The notes below the pieces were generated by a model. It made no database searches, was not told the origin of the DNA, and worked only from the letters and a program-made list of their open reading frames with translations. A program made the translations under genes and the position numbers. From the NCBI RefSeq assembly GCF_042432495.1, contig NZ_JBHLXC010000007.1, positions 124,001 through 188,000 of the forward strand: 64,000 nucleotides of DNA. Direction: 5' to 3'. Below, piece by piece: positions 52,886 through 61,090 of this stretch (its first letter is position 1; each line of letters opens with the position of its first letter). This stretch comes from Pseudochelatococcus lubricantis (GTDB lineage: Bacteria; Pseudomonadota; Alphaproteobacteria; Rhizobiales; Beijerinckiaceae).

Positions 52886-53711
52886 ATGGCAGTCAAAAGC
52901 GGTTCGACAAAAAGCACTTCTGCGCGGACCAGCGCCCGCAACGCGGCGCAGCCGCCGCGGGCGTCCGCATCCCGGCTTTCCACACCTGAAGGGTCGCCTG
53001 CGGCCACCGCCGTGCCGGCAAGGCCGGTGCGCAAGACGCTGGAGCCACAGGACCATATCGGCCGCAGTGGCGGGCGAACTGCGCCAGCGCATCGTCGACG
53101 GCCAGTTTCCCGCCGGTTTCCAGTTGCGGCAGGATGCGCTGGCGGCGGAATTCGGGGTGAGCCGCATCCCGGTGCGCGAAGCGCTCATGCAGCTTGAGGC
53201 GGACGGGCTCGTCAAGATCCACCCGCATCGCGGCGCCATCGTCGTGGCGCTGTCTCCGGCGGAGATCCTCGAACTGTTCGAGCTGCGCGCCCTGTTGGAG
53301 CCGCGCCTGCTGCGCACGTCCGCGCCGCATCTCACACCCGCCGATTACGAGCGGTTGCGCGATATCCTGCACGAATACAGCGTGGAACTGCGCGCGAAGC
53401 GCGCCAGCCGTTGGGGCGAACTCAACTGCGCGTTTCACATGCTTCTCTACAGCCACGCCGGACAGCCGCGCGCCCTGGCGATCGTCGCCAATCTGCTGCA
53501 GGAATGCGACCGGCACACGCGCATCCAGCTTTCCTTCTCTGGCAATCCGGAGCGGGCGGAAGCCGAGCACGCCGGAATCCTGCGCCGGTGTGCCGACGGC
53601 GATATCGACGGCGCGTGCGCCCTGCTGGAGGAGCATATCGGGAGCGTCAGCCGGTCGCTGCTCGACCGGCTGGTGACGGATGCGGCAGCCGACGGCCGGC
53701 CGGCGGCGTAG
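52886..53711 (+). CDS. GntR/FadR-family regulator, apparently frameshifted near 53050
   Basis: The body of the protein, in the third frame after 53052, is a GntR/FCD regulator: TISAAVAGELRQRIVDGQF, the winged helix FGVSRIPVREALMQLEADGLVKI, then the FCD domain with ELRALLEPRLL and FHMLLYSHAG. That frame has no good start: the only candidates cut the first helix. A frame starting with ATG at 52886 ends in VRKTLEPQ, the usual N-terminal lead-in of this family, and joins the body if one G of the two at 53050-53051 is removed. It is thus either a real +1 frameshift (pseudogene) or a sequencing error. Divergent from the epimerase, whose operon it should control. Confidence 0.65.
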
Positions 53712-53732
53712 CTCCCGTCGCCGATGCCGCCG

Positions 53733-54692
53733 TTACGCCGCACCCTGCAGGATATCGGCAAGGAGGGGCGCATCGATGTTGCCGCCCGACAGCACGACCC
53801 CGACTTTCCTGCCGCGCATCTTTTCCTTTTCCTGAAGCAGCGCGGCGAGGGCCGCCGCGCCCGCGCCCTCCGCCATGTTATGGGTGGCGGTGAACAGGAT
53901 GCGGATGGCCTCGCGCACTTCGTCATCGCTGACGGCCACGATCCGGTCCGCGCCTCTCGCGTAGATGGCGAATGCCTCTTCCACGGGCGTCCGGACGGCG
54001 AGTCCGTCCGCAATGGTGTCGGCGGAGTCTGTCGCCGTGAGCCGCCCGCTCTCGAACGACAGCTTGGCCCCCGCGGCCTCGGTCGACACCACGCCCACCA
54101 CCTTTGTCCGCAGGCCGAGCGCATCGCGCGCGGCGATCACGCCGCAGATGCCGGAGCCGCAGCCTACGGGCACGTAGACGGTATCGAGGTCAGTTGCGGC
54201 TGCGAACAGCTCCAGCGCATAGCTGGCGACGCCGCGCACGATCTCCCGGTGAAACGGCGGCACCGGGAAGAGATTTTCGCTTGATGCGAGCCGGGCGGCC
54301 GCGCCGCGCGCGGCATCGAAATCCGCACCGAAGGTGACGACATCCGCGCCGAACGCACGCATGGCCGCGTTCTTGCCGGGCGAGTTGCCGTGGGGCACGA
54401 CGATGGTCGCCCGCAACCCGGCGGCGGTCGCGGCGCGCGCCTGGCTCTGGCCGTGGTTGCCGCGCGTGGCGGTGACGATGCCTTGCACGCCGGGCTGCGT
54501 GCGCTTCACCCAGTCGAGGAAGGTGATGCCGCCGCGCACCTTGAAGGCGCCCGTCGGCGTATGGTTCTCGTGCTTGACGATGACAGTCGCGCCGGTGCAT
54601 TCGTCGAGGAGCGGCCAGCTATACTGCGGCGTGGGCGGCATGTGCCGGTAGACGAGGCTCGCCGCCTCGATGAGATCGTTTTTGCCAAACAT
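53733..54692 (-). CDS. Threonine dehydratase-like PLP enzyme
   Basis: A 319-residue fold-type II PLP enzyme. The lysine that holds the cofactor is Lys51 in HTPTGAFKVRGG, and the phosphate-binding loop is GCGSGICG. It lacks a C-terminal regulatory (ACT-like) domain, so it is a catabolic-type threonine/serine ammonia-lyase or a related hydroxy-amino-acid dehydratase rather than IlvA. Convergent with the GntR gene, divergent from an AraC gene; 2-hydroxyaspartate or other substrates are possible. Confidence 0.83.
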   Translation of the reverse strand: MFGKNDLIEAASLVYRHMPPTPQYSWPLLDECTGATVIVKHENHTPTGAFKVRGGITFLDWVKRTQPGVQGIVTATRGNHGQSQARAATAAGLRATIVVPHGNSPGKNAAMRAFGADVVTFGADFDAARGAAARLASSENLFPVPPFHREIVRGVASYALELFAAATDLDTVYVPVGCGSGICGVIAARDALGLRTKVVGVVSTEAAGAKLSFESGRLTATDSADTIADGLAVRTPVEEAFAIYARGADRIVAVSDDEVREAIRILFTATHNMAEGAGAAALAALLQEKEKMRGRKVGVVLSGGNIDAPLLADILQGAA

Positions 54693-54761
54693 GACGGTTT
54701 CCGGATAGGGTGTGTCTCGTGCCGAATGTGGCGTCGTGTCGTTGGCCGGTCTTTCAGAAAA

Positions 54762-55625
54762 ATGACATCGAATGACAGGGCATCTCGTGGCGGGGCGGGC
54801 CGTCTCCCGGCGGGCGAGCCGGCGCGGTTGTTCGTCTGCGGCAGCGCGCGCCTCGAACTCCTGCCCGCCCGCCCCTACGAAGCCCGCTACGTGGCGGAGA
54901 CGGACGGCGTCGGTTTCGCGTTCGATCTGCAGCGGGGTGTGCATGCTTTCGGCAGCGACCGGCCGAGCGCGTTCCACACGCGCCCCAACAGCGTGGCCTT
55001 CGTGCCGAGAGGCTGCGACGTCTATTCCCGTTCGCCCGAGGGCGGCGAATATCTCGTCGTGGCGCTGCAGTCGTCGCCTGAAACGCCGCTCGCGAACGCC
55101 GTACGTTTCACCGATGCCATTCTGCCCGCCGCTGTCGCGGCTGCGCATCGGCTGCGCGCCCGCCTGCTGGAGGAAGCCGTCGAGCCGCTGCTTGTTGAGG
55201 AGGGTGTGCACGACCTGCTGGAGCGAGTGGCGCTTCAGGCCTTTCCGGCGCCGTGCCGCCGCGCGGCAGAGCGCTGGATGACGCCGGCGCGGCTGCGCAC
55301 CGTCAGCGACATGATCGAGGCGCGTCTCGACGGGCCGCTGGCGGTGGAAGACCTCGCATCCGCGCTCGGCCTTTCCGCCGGCTTCTTCACCCGCGCGTTC
55401 CGGGCGGCGACCGCGCGCAGCCCGCACAGCTATGTCATCGACCGCCGCATCGCGCGGGCGCGCCGGCTGTTGCTGACATCCCGCCAGGGGCTCGCCGGGA
55501 TCGCCCTCGCGGCGGGCTTCTCGTCGCACGCGCACATGACGGCGACGTTCCGCGAGCGGCTTGGCATTTCGCCGGCAGAATTCCGGCGGCGGCACGCGCC
55601 GGATGGCGACGGGCGGCTCAGGTGA
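54762..55625 (+). CDS. AraC-family transcriptional regulator
   Basis: A 287-residue protein with a cupin-like N-terminal part (AFGSDRPSAFHTRPNSVAFV) and a C-terminal AraC HTH pair: LAVEDLASALGLSAGFFTRAFRAAT and QGLAGIALAAGFSSHAHMTATFRE. No obvious ribosome binding site. It is divergent from the threonine dehydratase-like gene and probably controls it. It overlaps the convergent DsrE-like gene by 8 bases at the 3' end. Confidence 0.8.
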   Translation: MTSNDRASRGGAGRLPAGEPARLFVCGSARLELLPARPYEARYVAETDGVGFAFDLQRGVHAFGSDRPSAFHTRPNSVAFVPRGCDVYSRSPEGGEYLVVALQSSPETPLANAVRFTDAILPAAVAAAHRLRARLLEEAVEPLLVEEGVHDLLERVALQAFPAPCRRAAERWMTPARLRTVSDMIEARLDGPLAVEDLASALGLSAGFFTRAFRAATARSPHSYVIDRRIARARRLLLTSRQGLAGIALAAGFSSHAHMTATFRERLGISPAEFRRRHAPDGDGRLR

Positions 55626-55989
55626 TTTGCAGCGAGCCTCTGGCGTTCATCAGCAGATCGACCACGTCCGCAGCCGTGATGATGGTGTAGCACGGGTCCA
55701 TTTGCGCGGCGTCGAGGCCGTTGTGAATCATGCAGGAACCGCAGATGGCGATGCGGCCGCCGCCGTCGAGGAACTTCCGCAGCAGGTCGCTGACGGGCTC
55801 GAAGGGCGCGCCGATGGCCATGCCCTGCGTCGCGTCGGGCTTGCCGAGTTGCACCGCCTCGACCATCAGGATGATGACGGCGCTGTGACCCTTCGTCAGC
55901 GCGTTCACCGCCATGGTGAAGGCGACGGTCACCTTCTCCGGGTTGCCTGCGCCATCGAAAATCGTGGCGACGAATTCGGCAGTTTTCAT
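55618..55989 (-). CDS. DsrE-family small sulfur-relay-like protein
   Basis: A 123-residue protein of the DsrE/DsrF-like fold: KTAEFVATIFDGAGNPEKV, HSAVIILMVEAVQLGKPDAT, and the cysteine loop RIAICGSCMIHNGLD where the CGSC cysteines could carry sulfane sulfur. GAGGAC precedes the ATG. It is divergent from an OsmC-like gene across an AT-rich inverted repeat. The role is unknown; the family includes sulfurtransferase subunits and peroxiredoxin-like proteins. Confidence 0.78.
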   Translation of the reverse strand: MKTAEFVATIFDGAGNPEKVTVAFTMAVNALTKGHSAVIILMVEAVQLGKPDATQGMAIGAPFEPVSDLLRKFLDGGGRIAICGSCMIHNGLDAAQMDPCYTIITAADVVDLLMNARGSLQIT

Positions 55990-56057
55990 GATGCGTTGTC
56001 CTCGTCGGGCGTTGGAGCGCTGTCCGGCCGGTTATCTCCTGCATGGCCGGAATATTT

Positions 56058-56104
56058 GTTTCGTAATATATATTGCGTATTTTTGCAATCAAATATATGA
56101 AACA
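56058..56104. promoter_or_regulatory. AT-rich inverted repeat between DsrE and OsmC genes
   Basis: GTTTCGTAATATATATTGCG on one side and GCAATCAAATATATGAAAC on the other form an imperfect inverted repeat in the divergent region. An AT-rich palindrome between two thiol/sulfur-related genes suggests a repressor site serving both; the resemblance to sites of ArsR-type sulfide sensors is only general. Confidence 0.45.
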
Positions 56105-56136
56105 AAATCGGCAGTCACGCGAGGGAAGGAGCCACC

Positions 56137-56562
56137 ATGTCAGCCGTCGAAAACCGCAATGTCGTTCTCGTGCAGGAAAGCGGTCACGGGCCTTATGGTC
56201 AGTTCGTCAGCATCGGTCAGCACATCATGGGTGCGGACGAGCCCGGCGCCGTGGGCGGGCACAATACGGGGCCGGACCCGTTCGAGTTCGTGCTCGCCGG
56301 CATCGGGGCCTGCACGGTGATGACGATCCGCATGTACGCGAACCGGAAGAAGTGGCCGCTCGACGACGTGCGTGTCTCGGTGCGTCACGTCCGCGCCGCC
56401 ACGGGCGGCGAAGGCGGCGTGCGGCATGCGGTGGAGCGTACGATCTCCCTCACCGGCGCGCTGGACGACGAGCAACGCGCGGCGCTGATGGCGATCGCCG
56501 AAAGGTGTCCGGTCAGCCTGGCGCTGGAAACAGGCATGGAAATCACATCAATTGCAGGGTAA
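56137..56562 (+). CDS. OsmC-family thiol peroxidase-like protein
   Basis: A 141-residue OsmC-like protein: GGHNTGPDPFEFVLAGIGACTVMTIRMYANRK carries the conserved first cysteine, and AERCPVSLALETGMEI the second, the pair that reduces organic hydroperoxides in OsmC/Ohr enzymes. AAGGAGCC precedes the ATG. Divergent from the DsrE-like gene. Confidence 0.85.
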   Translation: MSAVENRNVVLVQESGHGPYGQFVSIGQHIMGADEPGAVGGHNTGPDPFEFVLAGIGACTVMTIRMYANRKKWPLDDVRVSVRHVRAATGGEGGVRHAVERTISLTGALDDEQRAALMAIAERCPVSLALETGMEITSIAG

Positions 56563-56723
56563 ATAGGGAGGCGAACCGGGCCACAGCGTCATCGCTTGAG
56601 CGGTGCATCGAATTTTCCGGGAAACGGTATCCGTTTTCCGGTCTGATGTCCGGAGGGGATTTCTGGCGTTCCGTCAGCCGCTTCGATGGCCTCACGAACG
56701 CGCATCGGGTGAGAGAGACCATT

Positions 56724-57917
56724 ATGGCGGCAGAGGCGCTGGCGCGCAGAAACATTCTTGTCCTTACGCTGGCGCAGTCACTCGGTGCGGCGGGGCCGCC
56801 GATTATCATCTCGCTCGGCGGTATCGTCGGCCAGATGTTGTCGCCCGACGCCGCGCTGGCGACGCTGCCGGTGAGCCTCTACAGCCTGGGCCTCGCCATG
56901 GGCACCATCCCGGCCGCCCTCATCATGCGCCGTTTCGGGCGGCGGAGCGGCTATCTGCTCGGCGCGGCCATCGGCGTGTTCTCGGGGCTGGTGGCGACGC
57001 TCGGCATCGTGCTGGCCGCCTTCGTGGTCTTCTGTCTCGGCACCTTCATGGCCGGTTTCTATGGCGCGTATGTGCAGAGCTACCGCTTCGCGGCGGCCGA
57101 CGCGGCGACGGGCGCGCTCAAGGCCAAGGCCATCTCGTGGGTGATGATCGGCGGTCTCGCGGCGGCGGTGATCGGGCCGCAGCTCGTCATCTGGACGCGC
57201 GATGCCTTTCCCGCCGCGCCTTTCGCGGGAAGCTTCCTCAGCCAGTCGGCGCTGGCGCTGCTGGCACTGCCGGTGCTCACGCTGCTGCGCACGCCGCCGG
57301 CCTCGTCCGCGCCGGCGGGTGCCGCGCATGCCGCCAACGGCCGCTCGTTGCGCGAACTCCTGCTCTCGCCACGCCTGATGCTGGCTATCGCCGCGGGTAT
57401 CGTATCCTATGCGCTGATGAGTTTCGTGATGACGGCGGCGCCGATCGCCATGGTCGGCTGCGGCTTCACGGTGGGGGAGGCGGCGCTCGGCATCCAGTGG
57501 CATGTGCTGGCGATGTTCGCGCCGAGTTTCGTCACCGGCAACCTCATGACCCGCTTCGGCAAGGAGCGGGTGACGGCACTCGGCCTGCTGCTTATCGCGG
57601 CTTCCGGCGCGGTGGCGCTGATGGGGCTGGAACTCGCCCACTTCTGGATTTCGCTCATCCTGCTCGGCGTGGGCTGGAACTTCGGCTTCATCGGCGCCAC
57701 CGCCATGGTGACGGACTGCCACACACCGGAGGAACGCGGGCGGGTGCAGGGTGCCAACGATTTCCTGATCTTCGGCACGGTCGCCGCCGCCTCGTTCTCC
57801 GCCGGCACCCTGCTGACGGCCTCCGGATGGGAGATGATCAACTGGCTGGTGTTTCCGGCGGTCGCCCTCGTGCTCGTGCCGCTGCTGTGGCGGCTGCCCG
57901 CGGTGCGGGCGGCCTGA
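56724..57917 (+). CDS. Major facilitator superfamily transporter
   Basis: A 397-residue membrane protein of about twelve hydrophobic segments. The loop RRFGRRSGYLLGAAIGVFSG and the second-half MTRFGKERVTALG match MFS loops, and HTPEERGRVQGANDFLIFGTVA is conserved in the DHA1-like class. GAGAGAGACC lies upstream of the ATG. It may be an exporter of a toxic metabolite; no substrate is indicated. Confidence 0.8.
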   Translation: MAAEALARRNILVLTLAQSLGAAGPPIIISLGGIVGQMLSPDAALATLPVSLYSLGLAMGTIPAALIMRRFGRRSGYLLGAAIGVFSGLVATLGIVLAAFVVFCLGTFMAGFYGAYVQSYRFAAADAATGALKAKAISWVMIGGLAAAVIGPQLVIWTRDAFPAAPFAGSFLSQSALALLALPVLTLLRTPPASSAPAGAAHAANGRSLRELLLSPRLMLAIAAGIVSYALMSFVMTAAPIAMVGCGFTVGEAALGIQWHVLAMFAPSFVTGNLMTRFGKERVTALGLLLIAASGAVALMGLELAHFWISLILLGVGWNFGFIGATAMVTDCHTPEERGRVQGANDFLIFGTVAAASFSAGTLLTASGWEMINWLVFPAVALVLVPLLWRLPAVRAA

Positions 57918-57921
57918 CGGC

Positions 57922-58578
57922 CTATCTCACGACGGCGATGGCGAAGCCGTCCCATCCCTTGCCGCCGACGGTCTGGATCGCGCTCGCCACCAGACGGGGT
58001 TCGGCCGCGACCATGTCGAAGAACCGGCGAGTACCCTGCACGCGAGGGTCCGGGCTGTCTGGATCGGCGATTGCCCCGTCGCGCACGACATTGTCGCAGA
58101 TGATGACGGTGCCGGGGCGGGAGAGCCTGAGCGCCCATTCGAGATAGGCCGGGTTGTTCTCCTTGTCAGCGTCGACGAAGACGAGGTCGAACGGCGCTTC
58201 CCCGGCGAGCTGCGGCAGGGTTTCGAGCGCCGGGCCGACGCGCAGGTCCACGACGTCCTGCAGGGCGGCCCTGCCGATATTCTCCCGCGCCACGGCGGCG
58301 TGCGCCGCATCGGCCTCCAGCGTCACCAGCCTGCCGCCCTCGCCGAGGGCGCGCGCCAGCCAGATCGTGCTGTAGGCACCGAGCGTGCCGATTTCCAGAA
58401 TACGGCGCGCGCCGACCATCAGCGCGAAGATGTGCAGCAGCCTGCCCTGATTCGGCGCGACATCGATCGCCGGCAGACCGGCCGCCGCGTTGGCGCGCAG
58501 CACCTCGTCCAGAACCGGGTCGGTGGGAACGAGCCTGTCGATGAGGTAGTCGTCGACTTCGGTCCAGAGGTCCGTCAT
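57922..58578 (-). CDS. SAM-dependent O-methyltransferase
   Basis: A 218-residue methyltransferase of the catechol-O-methyltransferase-like class (Methyltransf_3). The SAM loop is RILEIGTLGAYSTIWLARAL, and FDLVFVDADKENNPAYLEWAL carries the metal ligands typical of this family. AGGA precedes the ATG at 58578. It converges with the MFS gene with 4 bases between stops. The substrate is probably a catechol or caffeoyl-type compound (inferred). Confidence 0.85.
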   Translation of the reverse strand: MTDLWTEVDDYLIDRLVPTDPVLDEVLRANAAAGLPAIDVAPNQGRLLHIFALMVGARRILEIGTLGAYSTIWLARALGEGGRLVTLEADAAHAAVARENIGRAALQDVVDLRVGPALETLPQLAGEAPFDLVFVDADKENNPAYLEWALRLSRPGTVIICDNVVRDGAIADPDSPDPRVQGTRRFFDMVAAEPRLVASAIQTVGGKGWDGFAIAVVR

Positions 58579-58649
58579 TGCGCCCATCCTGAATGCTGTG
58601 CCGCCGGCTGACGGCACGATAACGGATAGCATAATGCAGGTGCATCGTA

Positions 58650-58678
58650 GAGTGTTTCTGTCAAAGACAGAAACACTC
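58650..58678. terminator. Perfect 13-bp inverted repeat
   Basis: GAGTGTTTCTGTC, AAA, GACAGAAACACTC form a perfect stem with a 3-base loop, between the ABC exporter stop and the O-methyltransferase start (both minus strand). It may terminate the exporter transcript, or be another intergenic repeat; on neither strand is there a clean T-run directly after it. Confidence 0.45.
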
Positions 58679-58740
58679 CAGCATTTGCCCGTGGCAGAAA
58701 TAGCTTCGCTTTTTCAACGCTTGAACGCCGCGCGGGCTCA

Positions 58741-58783
58741 AGAGTTTTTAGCTTTTTGATTCGATCAAAATGAGAAAAACTCT
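58741..58783. repeat. AT-rich nested inverted repeat
   Basis: AGAGTTTTT and AAAAACTCT flank an inner perfect TTTTGAT, TCG, ATCAAAA stem. The stem-loop is 43 bases long and T-rich, and could act as a transcription terminator for the ABC exporter operon in either direction. Confidence 0.45.
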
Positions 58784-58887
58784 GACATATCTCGTCGTGA
58801 GGCCCGGTACTCTTGCGGCCCGATGCTCTTGCGGCCGGGCAGGCGAGGGGGCGGGCATCGCGCCGTCATCTCTCGCCGCCTTTCATG

Positions 58888-58937
58888 CAACCGTGCTCGT
58901 CAGGCAACCATGCTCGTCAGGCAACCATGCTCTTGCC
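58888..58937 (+). repeat. 17-bp tandem repeat across the ABC exporter stop codon
   Basis: CAACCRTGCTCGTCAGG is present twice in full and a third time in part. The stop codon of the minus-strand exporter gene lies within the second unit, so the copy number may affect the last residues or the stop position. The unit looks like a replication-slippage duplication. Confidence 0.7.
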
Positions 58938-60713
58938 GAATTCGCTGACCTGGCGGTCGAACAGCGCCTTGTAGGCGCCATCGGGCCGTGCCAGCAGGGC
59001 GGTGTGGCTACCTTCCTCAACCACGCGGCCGCGGTCGAAGACGAGGATGCGGTCCATCGCCCGCACGGTGGAGAGCCGGTGGGCGATGACGATTGTGGTG
59101 CGGCCCTGCATCAGCCGTTCGATCGCCTGCTGGATCAGCGCCTCCGATTCCGAGTCGAGGCTTGACGTTGCCTCGTCCAGAATGAGAATCGGCGCATCCG
59201 CCAGAAACGCGCGGGCGAGGGCGACACGCTGGCGTTCGCCGCCGGAGAGTTTCACGCCGCGTTCGCCCACCAGCGTGGCATAGCCCCGGGGCAGGCGGGC
59301 GATGAAGTCGTGGGCGTTGGCGAGCCCCGCCGCATGCGCGATCTCCGCCATCGACGCCCCCGGCCGGCCATAGGCGATGTTTTCGGCCAGCGAGCGGTGG
59401 AACAGCACCGGCTCCTGCTGGACGATGGCGATGTTCGCGCGCAAGCTCGACTGTGTCACCAACGCGATATCGATGCCGTCGATGGTGACGCGCCCGCCCG
59501 TGACGTCGTAGAGACGCTGGATCAGCTTGATGAACGTCGTCTTGCCCGAACCGGAGCGTCCGACGAGGCCGACTTTCTCGCCCGCCGCGATGGTGACGGA
59601 GAAGTCGCGGTAGAGCGGTTCGTCGTGGCCGGCGTAGTGGAAGGTGACGTCGTCGAAGACGATCCTGCCCGCGCCCACCCGTATCCCGCCCGCGCCGGCG
59701 CGGTCCTCGACGCCGTAGGGCAGCGCGTGCATGGCCACGAGTTCCTCCATGTCGTTGACCGAACGCTGGAGGTTGTGGACATGCTGTCCCACGTCGCGCA
59801 GATAGCCGTGCACCACGGTGTAGCTCGTCAGCACGAAGGTAACGTCGCCCGGCGTGGCGCGGCCCTGCGTCCACAGCCAGATGACGAAGCCGACAACGGA
59901 CGCCTGCAGCGCGAGCAGCACGACATCCTGCGTGGAGCCCGACATGGTGCCGCGCACCCACGTGCGGCGGGTGCGTTTGCGCCATTTCATCAGCACCACG
60001 GCCAGCCGGTCGTCCTCGCGCCGTTCCGCGCCGAACGCCTTGACGACGGGATTGCAGGAGATGGCGTCCGCGAGCGCGCCGCCGAGGCGCGTGTCCCACG
60101 CATTCGCAAGCCGGGCCGCCGGGGCGACGAAACGCAGCGACAGGAACAGCGTCACGCCGACGTAGAGCACCGCGCCGGCGAGCACGACGAGCCCCATCGC
60201 CGGCCACCGCCACGCGAGCAGGATCGTCGTGCCGAACAGCACCACGAGCGAGGGCAGCAGCGCGATCAGGATGGTGTCGGTGAGCAGGTCGAGCGCCCAC
60301 ATGCCGCGCGTGATCTTGCGCACCGTGGAGCCGGCGAAGTTGTTGGCGTGCCAGTCCGTGGAGAAGCGCTGCAGGCGTGCGAAGGCATCCTGCGCCACCC
60401 GCTCCATCGTCGTCAGCGTCAGGCGGGTGATGGCGAGGAAGCCCAGATGACGGAATGCCACGGCCAGCACGCCCACAGCCACGATGGACGCCAGCGCCCC
60501 CGTGGCCACCTCTGTCGCATCCGGCCCGGCCCGCGCTATGGCATCGACGAGCTGCCCGGCGAAGACGGGCACGAACAGGTTGGCCGTCGTCATCAGCGTG
60601 ATGGCCGCGACGATGGCGGAAACGGTGAGGGGCTGGCGTGCCCAGTGACCGAAAGTGAAGGCAAGGACGGCCCGGAACGGCTCCGGCCGCCTGGTGGAGG
60701 TTTGAACGGACAT
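58917..60713 (-). CDS. ABC transporter, fused permease and ATPase (half transporter)
   Basis: A 598-residue exporter-type protein with six predicted helices (residues about 25-310) and an ATPase domain with Walker A GRSGSGKTTFIKLI, signature LSGGERQRVALARAFL and Walker B ILILDEATSSLD. No membrane-fusion gene is adjacent, so it is a multidrug/lipid-type half transporter working as a homodimer. The stop codon lies in a 17-bp tandem repeat. It is divergent from the LysR regulator. Confidence 0.9.
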   Translation of the reverse strand: MSVQTSTRRPEPFRAVLAFTFGHWARQPLTVSAIVAAITLMTTANLFVPVFAGQLVDAIARAGPDATEVATGALASIVAVGVLAVAFRHLGFLAITRLTLTTMERVAQDAFARLQRFSTDWHANNFAGSTVRKITRGMWALDLLTDTILIALLPSLVVLFGTTILLAWRWPAMGLVVLAGAVLYVGVTLFLSLRFVAPAARLANAWDTRLGGALADAISCNPVVKAFGAERREDDRLAVVLMKWRKRTRRTWVRGTMSGSTQDVVLLALQASVVGFVIWLWTQGRATPGDVTFVLTSYTVVHGYLRDVGQHVHNLQRSVNDMEELVAMHALPYGVEDRAGAGGIRVGAGRIVFDDVTFHYAGHDEPLYRDFSVTIAAGEKVGLVGRSGSGKTTFIKLIQRLYDVTGGRVTIDGIDIALVTQSSLRANIAIVQQEPVLFHRSLAENIAYGRPGASMAEIAHAAGLANAHDFIARLPRGYATLVGERGVKLSGGERQRVALARAFLADAPILILDEATSSLDSESEALIQQAIERLMQGRTTIVIAHRLSTVRAMDRILVFDRGRVVEEGSHTALLARPDGAYKALFDRQVSEFGKSMVA

Positions 60714-61090
60714 CGAATTCTTCGGCGCCGCGCGGTCGCCGACTCCAGATTGATCAGGGAAGCGTGGCGGGGCGGCGTACGACCGCCATCCGCGGAGGAA
60801 GCGTCTTGAAGGGATCAGGGGCCGGTACGCCCGCGCCTGCGGCGGGCCACGGCACGTTCCAACCTAGTGGAAGGACGGCCCGGGGAGGGCGACAACGGTC
60901 ATGATTATCATCCAGCCCTCCCTGTCTCATCCGGAACCTGATGGCAGCAACAGGTGCCATATCATGCGCGCGCTGGCAAGCGGTTTGTTCGGCGCCGCTT
61001 GACATGAGCCGCTTGACACGGGAGCGGACGGGCGGACATATCGGATGTTGAAAACGGAAACGACGGCCATCCATTCATTCCGGATCGTGC
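60714..61090. promoter_or_regulatory. Divergent promoter region, ABC exporter / LysR
   Basis: 377 bases. Two TTGACA boxes lie at 60999-61004 and 61013-61018; 17 bases after the second is ACATAT, a weak -10. This would suit a promoter for the LysR gene starting at 61091. No LysR-type TNA11NTNA palindrome was clear. No other gene seen. Confidence 0.35.

Noticed and set aside
53733..54692. Threonine dehydratase as biosynthetic IlvA
   Set aside because: There is no C-terminal regulatory domain and the length of 319 residues fits the catabolic type.
58888..58937. 17-bp tandem as a possible CRISPR remnant
   Set aside because: The units abut with no spacers, and the unit length and number do not fit a CRISPR array.
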